Both the position numbers and the translations under genes were made by a program. This document shows positions 9,417 through 17,483 of a stretch of DNA of 64,000 bases, piece by piece (positions within the stretch are counted from its first letter, which is position 1; every line of letters starts with the position of its first letter). Source of the stretch: an uncultured Litoreibacter sp. (lineage in GTDB: Bacteria > Pseudomonadota > Alphaproteobacteria > Rhodobacterales > Rhodobacteraceae); assembly GCA_947494435.1 (NCBI GenBank), contig CANLUY010000001.1, positions 1,540,001 to 1,604,000 on the forward strand, in the 5' to 3' direction. The notes beneath the pieces were generated by a model, which saw only the letters and a program-made list of their open reading frames with translations, was not told where the DNA came from and searched no databases.

Positions 9417-9932
9417 TCAATAGGTGGTCGCCGCGCGCGCCGACTGGTCGTATTGGCCCGACATCAAACGCATCAGCGCGGACAGCTTGCTCATTTGCGC
9501 CGCCTCAATTCCAAGTTCACCAAGCGCGTCGAGCAACAATTGCTCGCGAATTTGTCGGTACCGTTCGCACAACTCTGCACCGTCTTGCGTTGCCTCCACT
9601 GTCTTTTCTTTGCCAAGCCGCCCGTCTTTTGCGAGCCCTGCACGGATCAGTTTTTTGACTGCATAGTTCACGGTATGTGTGTCTTCGACATTCAGGACCA
9701 TGCAGATATCCGCAAGCTTCTTTGGGCGGTCTCTATGCCGGACGGTGTGCAGCACCAAAACTTCGAGAGGGGACATGTCCGCAACGCCAGCTGCTGCCAT
9801 GGCGCGCACCATCCAGCGTTCAAACGCATGGCTTGCCACGATCATACCAAACTCAAATTCAGATACTTCCGGAAACGAACCTTCCGCCAAATGGGCGGAG
9901 GAGACGACGGGGCCAAGGGGTTTCTTTGTCAT
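9417..9932 (-). CDS. Winged-helix (MarR-like) transcriptional regulator
   Basis: This regulator has about 171 residues. A winged helix spans roughly 50-125 (LADICMVLNVEDTHTVNYAVKKLIRAGL, then basic wing residues), with helical dimerisation segments on both sides. It is convergent with the cycloisomerase gene, eight bases away. It diverges from the DadA-like gene, with a palindrome at 9962-9978 that is the probable binding site. The start at ATG 9932 has a weak ribosome-binding site; a TTG at 9947 is an alternative. It probably controls the oxidoreductase and TRAP transporter genes. Confidence 0.8.
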   Translation of the reverse strand: MTKKPLGPVVSSAHLAEGSFPEVSEFEFGMIVASHAFERWMVRAMAAAGVADMSPLEVLVLHTVRHRDRPKKLADICMVLNVEDTHTVNYAVKKLIRAGLAKDGRLGKEKTVEATQDGAELCERYRQIREQLLLDALGELGIEAAQMSKLSALMRLMSGQYDQSARAATTY

Positions 9933-9961
9933 GCTTGATCGAAACAAAACGATGATAAAAT

Positions 9962-9978
9962 GTCAACAAATTGTTGAC
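9962..9978. promoter_or_regulatory. Probable MarR-type operator
   Basis: GTCAACAA-A-TTGTTGAC is a perfect eight-base inverted repeat with a one-base centre, a size typical of MarR-family sites. It lies 30 bases upstream of the regulator start and about 105 bases upstream of the DadA-like gene start. Confidence 0.65.
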
Positions 9979-10082
9979 GAATTGTTTTTCATGGTCATGG
10001 TGGAGGTATAAGAATCGTTTGCTTTGGGGATATGCTTGTCTGACTTCAATTCCATATCGCGCCGTCCGACGGTGACCCTCTG

Positions 10083-11342
10083 ATGGCAGACGGGGTAAAG
10101 ACAGTCGCGATCATCGGGGCGGGCATCGTAGGTGTTTCGACGGCTATTGGGCTGCAGCGGGAAGGTCACACGGTCATCCTCATCGACAAAGCCGGCCCGG
10201 CTGAAGGAACTTCTTACGGCAATGGCGGTGTGCTGGCGTCTGTTGCCTGCGTTCCGGTAACTGGTCCGGGTCTTATTAAGAAAGCGCCAAAAATGGCGAT
10301 GGATCCAAACCAGCCGTTGTTTTTGAAATGGGGATATCTGCCAAAACTGATGCCTTGGCTTTGGAAATATCTGAGCAACGCGAATGAAGCTGATACACGC
10401 AGAATTTCCTCCGCAGTGGCACAGATTGTTGGCGACAGTTTGGCTGAACATCAAGGTCTATCGGCTGGGACGGGCGCGGAAGGTTTTGTCAAACCCAGTG
10501 ATTATCTGTTTCTCTATAATAACCGAGCCCACTTTGAAGGCGACGCATTGGTTTGGGACATCCGCAGGACACAGGGCTTCCACTGGGATGAATGGGGCCG
10601 CGCAGAGATAGAAGCTTTTGACACAATCTATGCGAATGAATTCAAGATGGGTGTTCGGCTAGGGGATCACGGACGCATTTCCGATCCTGGTGGATATGTG
10701 AAGGCCCTCGCCAAACATGTCGAGGGATCTGGAGGGCGGTTCATCAAAGCGATGGTAGAAGATGTTTTGCTGGAGCAGGGTCAAGTCATCGGACTGCGTG
10801 CCGGAGGAGAGACGATCCACTGCGACGCGTGCGTTGTGGCAACTGGTATATGGTCGAGCCCGCTTGCAGAAAAACTTGGTGTTAAGGTGCCGATGGAAAG
10901 CGAGCGTGGGTATCATCTGGAGCTCTGGGAGCCATCGCAAATGCCAAAAGCTCCGGCAATGGTGGCCTCAGGTAAGTTTGTGGTCACACCTATGGACGGA
11001 CGCATCCGCTTGGCGGGTGTGGTCGAGTTTGGCGGACTTGATGCTGCCCCGTCTAAGGCGCCGCTTGATCTATTGCGCCGCAACGCGAAAGCCGCATTCC
11101 CCGGACTGAGCTGGGCCCGCGAAGAGGAATGGATGGGTCACCGCCCCGCGCCCTCTGACTCCATTCCGGTGATCGGAGAGGTGCCAAAAGCGAAAGGTGT
11201 CTTCATGGGGTTTGGGCACCATCACATCGGGCTAACAGGTGGACCAAAGACAGGTAGGCTTCTGGCGCAAATGATATCCGGCAAAAAACCAAATATTGAC
11301 GTGGAGGTCTATTCGCCTGCACGCTGGACGACGAGCATATAA
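10083..11342 (+). CDS. FAD-dependent oxidoreductase, D-amino acid dehydrogenase (DadA)-like
   Basis: This 419-residue protein has an N-terminal dinucleotide-binding GAGIVGVSTA at about 12-21 and a basic/acidic FAD-binding turn, followed by the DAO fold. The conserved C-terminal block reads MGHRPAPSDSIPVIGE and GHHHIGLTGGPKTG. Family members oxidise D-amino acids or other secondary amines to 2-oxo acids and pass electrons to the respiratory chain. It leads a gene set with the TRAP transporter and diverges from the winged-helix regulator. It may turn an imported or racemised amino acid into the 2-oxo acid used by the ThDP enzyme. That link is inference. Confidence 0.85.
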   Translation: MADGVKTVAIIGAGIVGVSTAIGLQREGHTVILIDKAGPAEGTSYGNGGVLASVACVPVTGPGLIKKAPKMAMDPNQPLFLKWGYLPKLMPWLWKYLSNANEADTRRISSAVAQIVGDSLAEHQGLSAGTGAEGFVKPSDYLFLYNNRAHFEGDALVWDIRRTQGFHWDEWGRAEIEAFDTIYANEFKMGVRLGDHGRISDPGGYVKALAKHVEGSGGRFIKAMVEDVLLEQGQVIGLRAGGETIHCDACVVATGIWSSPLAEKLGVKVPMESERGYHLELWEPSQMPKAPAMVASGKFVVTPMDGRIRLAGVVEFGGLDAAPSKAPLDLLRRNAKAAFPGLSWAREEEWMGHRPAPSDSIPVIGEVPKAKGVFMGFGHHHIGLTGGPKTGRLLAQMISGKKPNIDVEVYSPARWTTSI

Positions 11343-11387
11343 CGAGCCCGACAAGGGTCCTAAAAATTTCAACTGGGAGAAAGACTT

Positions 11388-12371
11388 ATGAGAAAACTTA
11401 CAAGCCTGACGATGGCAATGGCACTGACGGCGTCTGCTGCAGCCCCTGCATTCGCAGACGGCCATGCGCAGAAATGGGATATGCCAATGGCCTATTCCGC
11501 TTCGAACTTCCACTCCGAGAACGGTGTTAAGTTTGCAGACTGCGTGCGCGGCGGCACTGGTGGGGCAATTGATATCACCGTGCACCCAGGTGGTTCGCTG
11601 TTCAAAGGCGCAGACATCAAGCGCGCAATCCAAACCGGGCAAGTTCAAATCGGTGAGCGCCTGCTGTCCGGACACCAGAACGAGAATGCTGTGTTCGGCT
11701 TTGACTCCGTGCCCTTCCTTGCGACGTCTTTCGACGCTTCCGGTAAATTGTTTGATGCTGCGAAGCCAAAGCTCGAAGAAATTCTCGCCGATCAGAACCT
11801 TACGCTTCTCTATTCCGTGCCGTGGCCCCCACAGGGTCTGTACTTCAAGAAGGAAGTGAACTCTGTCGCCGATATGGAAGGTGTGAAGTTCCGCTCATAT
11901 AACAACGCGACATCGCGCTTGGCAGAGCTGACTGGCATGCTGCCTGTGACCATTGAAGCCGCTGAGATTTCTCAGGCGTTCGCGACAGGCGTTGCGGAGT
12001 CGATGATCTCTTCCGGTGCGACTGGCTATGATCGCAAGGTCTGGGAAAGCCTGACGCATTTCTACGAAGTGGATGCTTGGTTGCCGTATAACCACGTGAT
12101 GGTGAACAATGACGCTTGGGCAGATGTCTCCGATGAAAACAAGGCTGCGGTACAGGCTTGTGCGGACACCGCTGCGGCGGAAGGTCTGGCGGCGTCCAAA
12201 GCCTACACCCAGTTCACGCTTGACGGTCTGAAAGCTGGTGGCATGACGGTCGGTCCGGCTGGTGATGGTCTCGTGGCAGAACTCAAGGAAGTTGGTGTGA
12301 CAATGACCAACGAATGGCTTGAAGCGGCAGGCGATGATGGCAAAGCCATCGTTGACGCGTTCAACAACTAA
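11388..12371 (+). CDS. dctP: TRAP transporter substrate-binding protein (DctP family)
   Basis: This 327-residue periplasmic binding protein has a clear signal peptide (cleavage near AFADG, residue 23-25). The DctP fold shows an LYSVPWPPQGLYF segment and VKFRSYNNATSRL, which holds the conserved arginine that usually binds a substrate carboxylate. GGGAGA precedes the ATG. It captures an organic acid for the DctQM membrane proteins encoded next. A strong terminator hairpin right after the gene should let it be made in excess over the membrane subunits. Confidence 0.92.
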   Translation: MRKLTSLTMAMALTASAAAPAFADGHAQKWDMPMAYSASNFHSENGVKFADCVRGGTGGAIDITVHPGGSLFKGADIKRAIQTGQVQIGERLLSGHQNENAVFGFDSVPFLATSFDASGKLFDAAKPKLEEILADQNLTLLYSVPWPPQGLYFKKEVNSVADMEGVKFRSYNNATSRLAELTGMLPVTIEAAEISQAFATGVAESMISSGATGYDRKVWESLTHFYEVDAWLPYNHVMVNNDAWADVSDENKAAVQACADTAAAEGLAASKAYTQFTLDGLKAGGMTVGPAGDGLVAELKEVGVTMTNEWLEAAGDDGKAIVDAFNN

Positions 12372-12380
12372 ATGATGACG

Positions 12381-12410
12381 CGCCCCGCTTGTGTCAGAGC
12401 GGGGCGTTTT
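12381..12410 (+). terminator. Intercistronic terminator between dctP and dctQ
   Basis: CGCCCCGCT and AGCGGGGCG form a perfect nine-base-pair stem with an eight-base loop, followed by four or more T residues. It begins nine bases after the dctP stop and ends about 20 bases before dctQ. It probably causes partial termination that favours binding protein over permease synthesis. Confidence 0.8.
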
Positions 12411-12430
12411 TCCATCGCGGGGGCACAGGT

Positions 12431-12946
12431 ATGATCCGAAAATTACTAGACGCGCTCTACCTGAGTGCGGGCATTCTCGCCGCCCTCTGTCTTATCGCAA
12501 TCCTCTTTCTCATCGTCATTCAGATGCTCGCGCGCTGGACGGGTGAAGTGTTCCCCGGGGCGCCGGATTATGCCGGGTACGCCATGGCCGCAGCGTCCTT
12601 CCTTGCCTTTGCAAACGCGCTTAACAAAGGAAGCCATATCCGCGTTTCGATTGTGCTCAACGCGCTTGGTGAGCGGGCACGATATTGGCTGGAAGTCTGG
12701 TGCTTCACGGTAGGTGCCGCAGTCGCGTGGTACATGAGCTATTTCATCTACCGGATGCTTGGCTTCGCAATCAAATTCAATGACGTCTCTCAAGGGCAAG
12801 ACGCGACGCCGCTCTGGATACCCCAGACCCCTATGCTGGTCGGCGCGGTCATTCTTGCAATCGCGCTGACTGACAATCTCGTTTCTCTTTTTATGACCGG
12901 CAAACATCGCATCATCCGCGATGTCACCGATAGCCAGGCGGAGTAG
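12431..12946 (+). CDS. dctQ: TRAP transporter small permease (DctQ)
   Basis: This 171-residue membrane protein has four predicted transmembrane segments (about 14-35, 48-65, 86-107 and 132-152). It is the small subunit that pairs with DctM in the inner membrane and helps dock the binding protein. The ATG at 12431 starts the hydrophobic family pattern; an earlier in-frame ATG at 12389 falls inside the terminator and is unlikely. Its stop is four bases before dctM. Confidence 0.9.
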   Translation: MIRKLLDALYLSAGILAALCLIAILFLIVIQMLARWTGEVFPGAPDYAGYAMAAASFLAFANALNKGSHIRVSIVLNALGERARYWLEVWCFTVGAAVAWYMSYFIYRMLGFAIKFNDVSQGQDATPLWIPQTPMLVGAVILAIALTDNLVSLFMTGKHRIIRDVTDSQAE

Positions 12947-12950
12947 TTCG

Positions 12951-14261
12951 ATGGATCAAGCCTATGTCATCATACTCTTCCTCTTCGTGTTGTTTGCGTT
13001 ACTCGGCTCCGGCGTCTGGGTCGGTCTCGCATTGGTCGGCGTTGCTTATATCGGCATGGAACTCTTCGCATCTGGACCCACAGGCGACCGTATGGCCACG
13101 ACGATTTGGAGCGCGTCATCCAGTTGGACCCTGACCGCTTTGCCTTTGTTCATCTGGATGGGAGAAATTCTATTCAGAACACGCCTCAGCCAAGACATGT
13201 TCCGTGGGTTGGCCCCGTGGATGGCCCGGCTTCCAGGTGGTTTGGTGCATACGAATATCGTGGGCTGCACAGTGTTCGCCGCAGTGTCGGGCTCCTCTGC
13301 CGCGACACTTACCACAGTTGGCAAAATGTCGATACCAGAGCTGCGCGCGCGGGAGTACCCTGAGCACATGGTCATCGGTACATTGGCCGGGGCGGCGACA
13401 TTGGGACTGATGATCCCACCGTCGCTCACGCTGATCGTCTATGGCGTTTCGATCAATGAAAGCATTATCAAACTCTTCTTCGCCGGCATCGTGCCCGGCC
13501 TCGTACTCGCGGCGATGTTCATGGCCTATGTGGGTATTTATTCTGCTGTCGCCGGTGACTGGAAACCTATCCGTGAGACCGGCATGAGTTTCGCCGAGAA
13601 GATGAAGAACTCCAAATTTTTGATCCCGGTGATGTGCTTAATCGCTGTCGTGATCGGCTCCATGTTTTTGGGCTTTGCTACAGCTACCGAGGCCGCAGCG
13701 ATCGGTGTGATTGGGGCTTTGGTTTTGGCTGCGCTGCAAGGGTCGCTCGGCTGGGGCACATTCACCGAAAGCCTCATGGGCGCGACACGTACGTCTGCGA
13801 TGATCGCGCTGATCCTCGCTGGTGCTGCGTTCTTGTCACTGGCCATGGGCTTCACCGGTCTGCCACGCGGCTTGGCAGATCTAATCGCCTCATATGAGCT
13901 GACACGGTTTGAGCTGCTTATGGTTCTGCTGGTCTTCTACATAATTCTGGGTTGCTTCCTCGACGGTATCTCCTCCGTCGTGCTGACCATGGCAGTCGTG
14001 GAGCCTATGGTGCGCGAAGCGGGCATTGATATGATCTGGTTTGGCATCTTCATTGTTGTCGTCGTCGAGATGGCGCAGATCACGCCGCCGATCGGGTTTA
14101 ACCTGTTCGTGCTGCAGGGCATGACCGATCATGAGATGGGCTATATCGCAAGGGCTGCAATCCCGATGTTCCTGATCATGGTCCTGATGGTTTTCGTGCT
14201 GATCGTCTTCCCCGATATCGCGACATGGCTGCCTGAGAACGTTCGACAAGGGCCGCGATGA
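12951..14261 (+). CDS. dctM: TRAP transporter large permease (DctM)
   Basis: This 436-residue polytopic protein of the DctM family has about 12 hydrophobic segments and the conserved GLMIPPSLTLIVYG and EMAQITPPIGFNLFV signatures. It carries out sodium-driven substrate import together with DctP and DctQ. The ATG at 12951 is chosen because it starts the first membrane helix; the open frame upstream overlaps dctQ. Its stop codon overlaps the next gene as ATGA. Confidence 0.93.
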   Translation: MDQAYVIILFLFVLFALLGSGVWVGLALVGVAYIGMELFASGPTGDRMATTIWSASSSWTLTALPLFIWMGEILFRTRLSQDMFRGLAPWMARLPGGLVHTNIVGCTVFAAVSGSSAATLTTVGKMSIPELRAREYPEHMVIGTLAGAATLGLMIPPSLTLIVYGVSINESIIKLFFAGIVPGLVLAAMFMAYVGIYSAVAGDWKPIRETGMSFAEKMKNSKFLIPVMCLIAVVIGSMFLGFATATEAAAIGVIGALVLAALQGSLGWGTFTESLMGATRTSAMIALILAGAAFLSLAMGFTGLPRGLADLIASYELTRFELLMVLLVFYIILGCFLDGISSVVLTMAVVEPMVREAGIDMIWFGIFIVVVVEMAQITPPIGFNLFVLQGMTDHEMGYIARAAIPMFLIMVLMVFVLIVFPDIATWLPENVRQGPR

Positions 14262-15193
14262 TCCTGCGCTGGCTCGCTGAACGAGGGCCATGGGTTCTTG
14301 TTGCGGGCATTTTCGCGGGGTTGGTTCTGCCCGGTGTTGCGGAAGTCCTAGTTCCCTATATTCCGCATATGGTGGCGGGGTTGTTGTTCCTGTCCGCGCT
14401 CAGGATCGGACCGCACCGGATGCGGACCTCCATGAAAGGCAATATGAGCCGGACCTTGGGCGTGTTGCTGCTGTTGCAGCTTGCCTTCCCCTTAGCTGCA
14501 ATTGCGGTGATCGAAGGCTTTGGATGGTTGTCGAGCCCCTTCGCCTTGGCCTTTGTGATCATCGCCATGGGGTCCTCAATCTCCGGCGCGCCGAATATGG
14601 TGGCGATGATGGGGTTTGAGCCGTCAACCTCGATGCGGTTCCTGCTCATCGGCACCGCGATCCTACCGCTGACGGTGATCCCCGTCCTATGGCTGATGCC
14701 CGCTTTGGGCGGGTTCCGCGATGTCATCCTTGCGGCTTTGCGGCTGTTGGTGGTGATCGGCCTGTCTTCGCTTTTGGCTTTTCTCATCCGCGCCTATCTC
14801 TGGCGTGATCCCACGCCGGACGAATTACGCGGCATCGACGGAGCGTCCGCGCTATTGCTGGCTGTTATTGTGATCGGGTTGATGTCTGCCGTGAACGATG
14901 CGCTGATCAATGAACCGAAGTTGTTCTTTTGGTGGCTGGGCTTCGTGTTGATCGTGAATTTCGGCCTGCAACTGATCGCCTTCCTGATCTTGCGGCACAG
15001 CACCGATCCCGACTGGATCGCGGCTTTGACAGTGATGGCAGGAAACCGAAACATTGCTTTGTTTCTGGTGGCCCTGCCTGAAGCAGTAACCGCGCCGCTT
15101 TTGATCTTTATCGGCTGCTACCAAATCCCGATGTATTTGACGCCGCTTGTCACGGGGCGAGTGCTGAAATCGCTGGACCAGCGTTGCGGTTGA
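14258..15193 (+). CDS. BASS-like (bile acid:sodium symporter-fold) membrane transporter
   Basis: This 311-residue membrane protein has about 9-10 transmembrane segments. The pattern of two repeated halves with broken helices (GSSISGAPNMVAMMG and VMAGNRNIALFLVALP) is that of the BASS/arsenite-exporter fold. Proteins of this fold move organic anions with sodium. It is translationally coupled to dctM by an ATGA overlap at 14258-14261, so it should act on a substrate or product of the same pathway, either as a second importer or as an exporter of a by-product. The exact substrate is unknown. Confidence 0.7.
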   Translation: MILRWLAERGPWVLVAGIFAGLVLPGVAEVLVPYIPHMVAGLLFLSALRIGPHRMRTSMKGNMSRTLGVLLLLQLAFPLAAIAVIEGFGWLSSPFALAFVIIAMGSSISGAPNMVAMMGFEPSTSMRFLLIGTAILPLTVIPVLWLMPALGGFRDVILAALRLLVVIGLSSLLAFLIRAYLWRDPTPDELRGIDGASALLLAVIVIGLMSAVNDALINEPKLFFWWLGFVLIVNFGLQLIAFLILRHSTDPDWIAALTVMAGNRNIALFLVALPEAVTAPLLIFIGCYQIPMYLTPLVTGRVLKSLDQRCG

Positions 15194-15230
15194 GGTCACT
15201 GTGCCGGCAAATCTGAGAAGGAATTGCGCC

Positions 15231-16064
15231 ATGAAGAAGATCGTCTTAACCGGGGCCAACGGTAATCTGGGTCAGGAGTTGCGGGGGCTGTTGTCGGGCC
15301 TGTGTGATGAACTGCTGTCGACCGATATTGCCGACGGCGTGGGCGAGCTGCATGCCAATGAAACCTTCGTTCAGGCTGATCTGGCCCAGATGGATCAGGT
15401 GCGGCCGCTTCTGGAAGGCGCCGAGATGGTCGTACATTTCGGGGCCATCGTGGATGAGCTGCCGTTTGATCAGATGTGGGGGCCTAATTTCATGGGGTCC
15501 TATAACATCTGGGAATCCGCCCGACAGCTTGGCGTGCGACGGGTGATCTATGCCTCCTCTATTCACGCGATGGGGATGTATCCCAAGACCACGCGGATTG
15601 ATGCGGAGATGCCGCACAGACCCGATACCTATTACGGGTTTGCCAAGTGTTTCACCGAAGATCTGGGCCGCATGTACTGGGAGAAGGAAGGCATCGAGAG
15701 TGTGCACCTTCGGATTTACTCAGCCACATCGAAGCCCGGGAATGCGCGGGCCTTGGGGTCGTGGCTCAGCTTTGATGATCTAAGGCAGCTTGTTGAGCGC
15801 TCTATTGATACGCCTTACGTCGGCTTCACGATTGTTTACGGTATCTCCAACAATGATCGCTCTCCGGTGGATAATTCGGCGGCGGCTTTTTTGGGTTACA
15901 GGCCGAAAGACAACGCAGAGGTCTATGCGGAGGAAGTTTTCGCGAAGGAGCCTGCAGCGGATTTGTCGGATATCGGGCAGACCTGTCATGGGGGGCCGTT
16001 TGCTTCGGCCACGTTGGGGGTCTCCCCGATGGGGCAGATGGCGATTCCTGACAAGGAAGACTAA
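15231..16064 (+). CDS. NAD-dependent epimerase/dehydratase, uronate dehydrogenase-like
   Basis: This 277-residue extended short-chain dehydrogenase has the N-terminal NAD motif TGANGNLG at 7-14. Serine lies in YASSIHAMG near 108-115, and the catalytic Y135/K139 pair sits in YYGFAKC. Size and motif spacing fit uronate dehydrogenases, which oxidise galacturonate or glucuronate to aldarolactones. Other sugar or hydroxy-acid dehydrogenases look alike. It is the last plus-strand gene of the TRAP cluster, with AAGGA before the ATG at 15231. A GCATGC-centred palindrome and a hairpin follow before the convergent GST gene. Confidence 0.75.
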   Translation: MKKIVLTGANGNLGQELRGLLSGLCDELLSTDIADGVGELHANETFVQADLAQMDQVRPLLEGAEMVVHFGAIVDELPFDQMWGPNFMGSYNIWESARQLGVRRVIYASSIHAMGMYPKTTRIDAEMPHRPDTYYGFAKCFTEDLGRMYWEKEGIESVHLRIYSATSKPGNARALGSWLSFDDLRQLVERSIDTPYVGFTIVYGISNNDRSPVDNSAAAFLGYRPKDNAEVYAEEVFAKEPAADLSDIGQTCHGGPFASATLGVSPMGQMAIPDKED

Positions 16065-16066
16065 TT

Positions 16067-16092
16067 CCCCGCATGCGGGGGAAATTACTAAG
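16067..16092. repeat. Intergenic palindrome repeat, copy 1
   Basis: A perfect 14-base palindrome CCCCGCATGCGGGG at 16067-16080 is followed, after one extra G, by AAATTACTAAG. The same arrangement occurs at 39976-40000. Here it lies three bases after the epimerase gene, in a convergent intergenic space. It may be a member of a dispersed intergenic family. Confidence 0.65.
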
Positions 16093-16103
16093 GTGCAGAA
16101 AAG

Positions 16104-16126
16104 AAACAGAAATACGTTTTCTGTTT
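16104..16126. terminator. Possible bidirectional terminator hairpin
   Basis: AAACAGAAA and TTTCTGTTT form a perfect nine-base-pair stem around a five-base loop between two convergent genes. The stem is A+T-rich, so it is a weaker terminator candidate than 1953-1988. Confidence 0.45.
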
Positions 16127-16155
16127 ACCGAGTATTAACCCGCCCCCGCAGGCCG

Positions 16156-16800
16156 CTAAAGCGCGCCTTTCTCTTTCATATAGCGCAGCATTTCGGGGCG
16201 GTATCCGGCCAGAACTGCAGCAACGGCGGGATGTGAAAGCATCTGGGTGCGATAGGTCTCGACAGCATCGGGCCAGTCCAGTTGAGGCAGGACGGGGCCT
16301 TCGAAATAGGCGATCCATTCCAGCGTGACGATGGTGCCTGGATCGCCCATCCAAAGGCGATCGCGTGGTAAATCGGAGCGTTCGAGCATGAGGCTCAAAG
16401 CGTGCAACCGCTGGTCGATCAGCGCATGGGCGTTTTCAATGGCGGCATAATCTCTTTCGTCAGGGGCGACATGCGGGAAGGTGAGGCGCAGAGCAGGCTC
16501 CAGCCGTGTATCGGCAAAACGCGAGCGTTCGCGCGACTGGGCACGTCCTTTGAGCGTGTCGGGCAGCATTGGAATATCGGGGTATTTTTCTTCGAGATAT
16601 TCGGCAATCGCCTCGCTGTCTGTCAGCGTTAAATCCCCATCAACGAGTGCAGGGATATTGCCAGACGGGACAAGCGACAGATAGGCGTCAGAGCCCGCAC
16701 CACCGGGGGGAGGGACCTCTTCAAAGGGCAGGTTTTTGTGCCGCAGGAGAATGCGCAATTTGGCGCAATAAAGCGAGTGGGCGGAACTATAGATCAGCAT
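16156..16800 (-). CDS. Glutathione S-transferase family protein
   Basis: This 214-residue protein has an N-terminal thioredoxin-like domain (about 1-78). It shows the SxxSLYCAK active-site region near residues 5-14, the cis-proline segment GNIPALVDGDLTLTDSEAIAEYL, and a helical C-terminal domain. It probably conjugates or transfers glutathione to an electrophile in the cytoplasm. The start at 16800 fits the family. The frame remains open to 16947, but that extension is not family-like. Ribosome-binding signal at 16800 is weak. Confidence 0.85.
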   Translation of the reverse strand: MLIYSSAHSLYCAKLRILLRHKNLPFEEVPPPGGAGSDAYLSLVPSGNIPALVDGDLTLTDSEAIAEYLEEKYPDIPMLPDTLKGRAQSRERSRFADTRLEPALRLTFPHVAPDERDYAAIENAHALIDQRLHALSLMLERSDLPRDRLWMGDPGTIVTLEWIAYFEGPVLPQLDWPDAVETYRTQMLSHPAVAAVLAGYRPEMLRYMKEKGAL

Positions 16801-16953
16801 GTTGTCATACTGCGCTGATTGGCGATGCTCTACAATATCGGGATCGTGGCGGGGCGAGATGAGTTGGACTCTTGACGGAATGAGTTTCTGGAAGGTCTGC
16901 TTTGAGCCGAAAGTGAAGTTGAAACCGATAGTCTTGCCAGCTACCATCGCTGC

Positions 16954-17403
16954 ATGGGCCGATACACATTCTATTACGTTCTTTTGCTGATAGTTGGGAT
17001 AATCGTTGCCCTTTTAATTTCTCACTCTATCCACTACTCGCTCGACAAGCCCCGTGGCGTGCCTTTGGCGAGATTGGGCACCGCTGGAGCGATCACGCAA
17101 ATTGGGTTGATGGTATTCCCATTCGTGTTTTCGCCAGTTCCCTTGGGTTTTGCGTTCGTTGGCCTACAGAAGCGCAAGCCGACGAAGAATGAATGCCGAC
17201 GACTTGCCTTGAATGTTGGCCTCTTACTCTTTGTGATTTGGTTAATACTATTCTTGGTAAGCGGTGTTTGGTTCGGAATCATCCAGGGAGGTGTTTGGTA
17301 TTTGGTCGGCGCTTTATTTGGGCCACCACTGTTGGCTTCCGTAACTGTTTGGGGGCTTTTCCCATTAGCAACTCGGTCATTCGGCTTCTTTCGGGGCCGT
17401 TAA
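16954..17403 (+). CDS. Hypothetical membrane protein
   Basis: This 149-residue protein has about four hydrophobic segments (about 5-25, 45-70, 86-106 and 112-135). I do not recognise a family. It diverges from the GST gene. By hand count, line 16981-17040 has 24 of 60 G/C and line 17221-17280 has 23 of 60, well below neighbouring genes, which suggests recent acquisition. Existence as a gene is likely, because the frame is open and the hydrophobic pattern is regular, but the ribosome-binding site is not obvious. Confidence 0.6.
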   Translation: MGRYTFYYVLLLIVGIIVALLISHSIHYSLDKPRGVPLARLGTAGAITQIGLMVFPFVFSPVPLGFAFVGLQKRKPTKNECRRLALNVGLLLFVIWLILFLVSGVWFGIIQGGVWYLVGALFGPPLLASVTVWGLFPLATRSFGFFRGR

Positions 17404-17483
17404 CTGACAAGGCCTCGAAGGTCTGCTTCGTCCGCAAAGCGAACATTGTCGACGCTCGTTTGCTTTTCACTGGAGCCGGTCTG

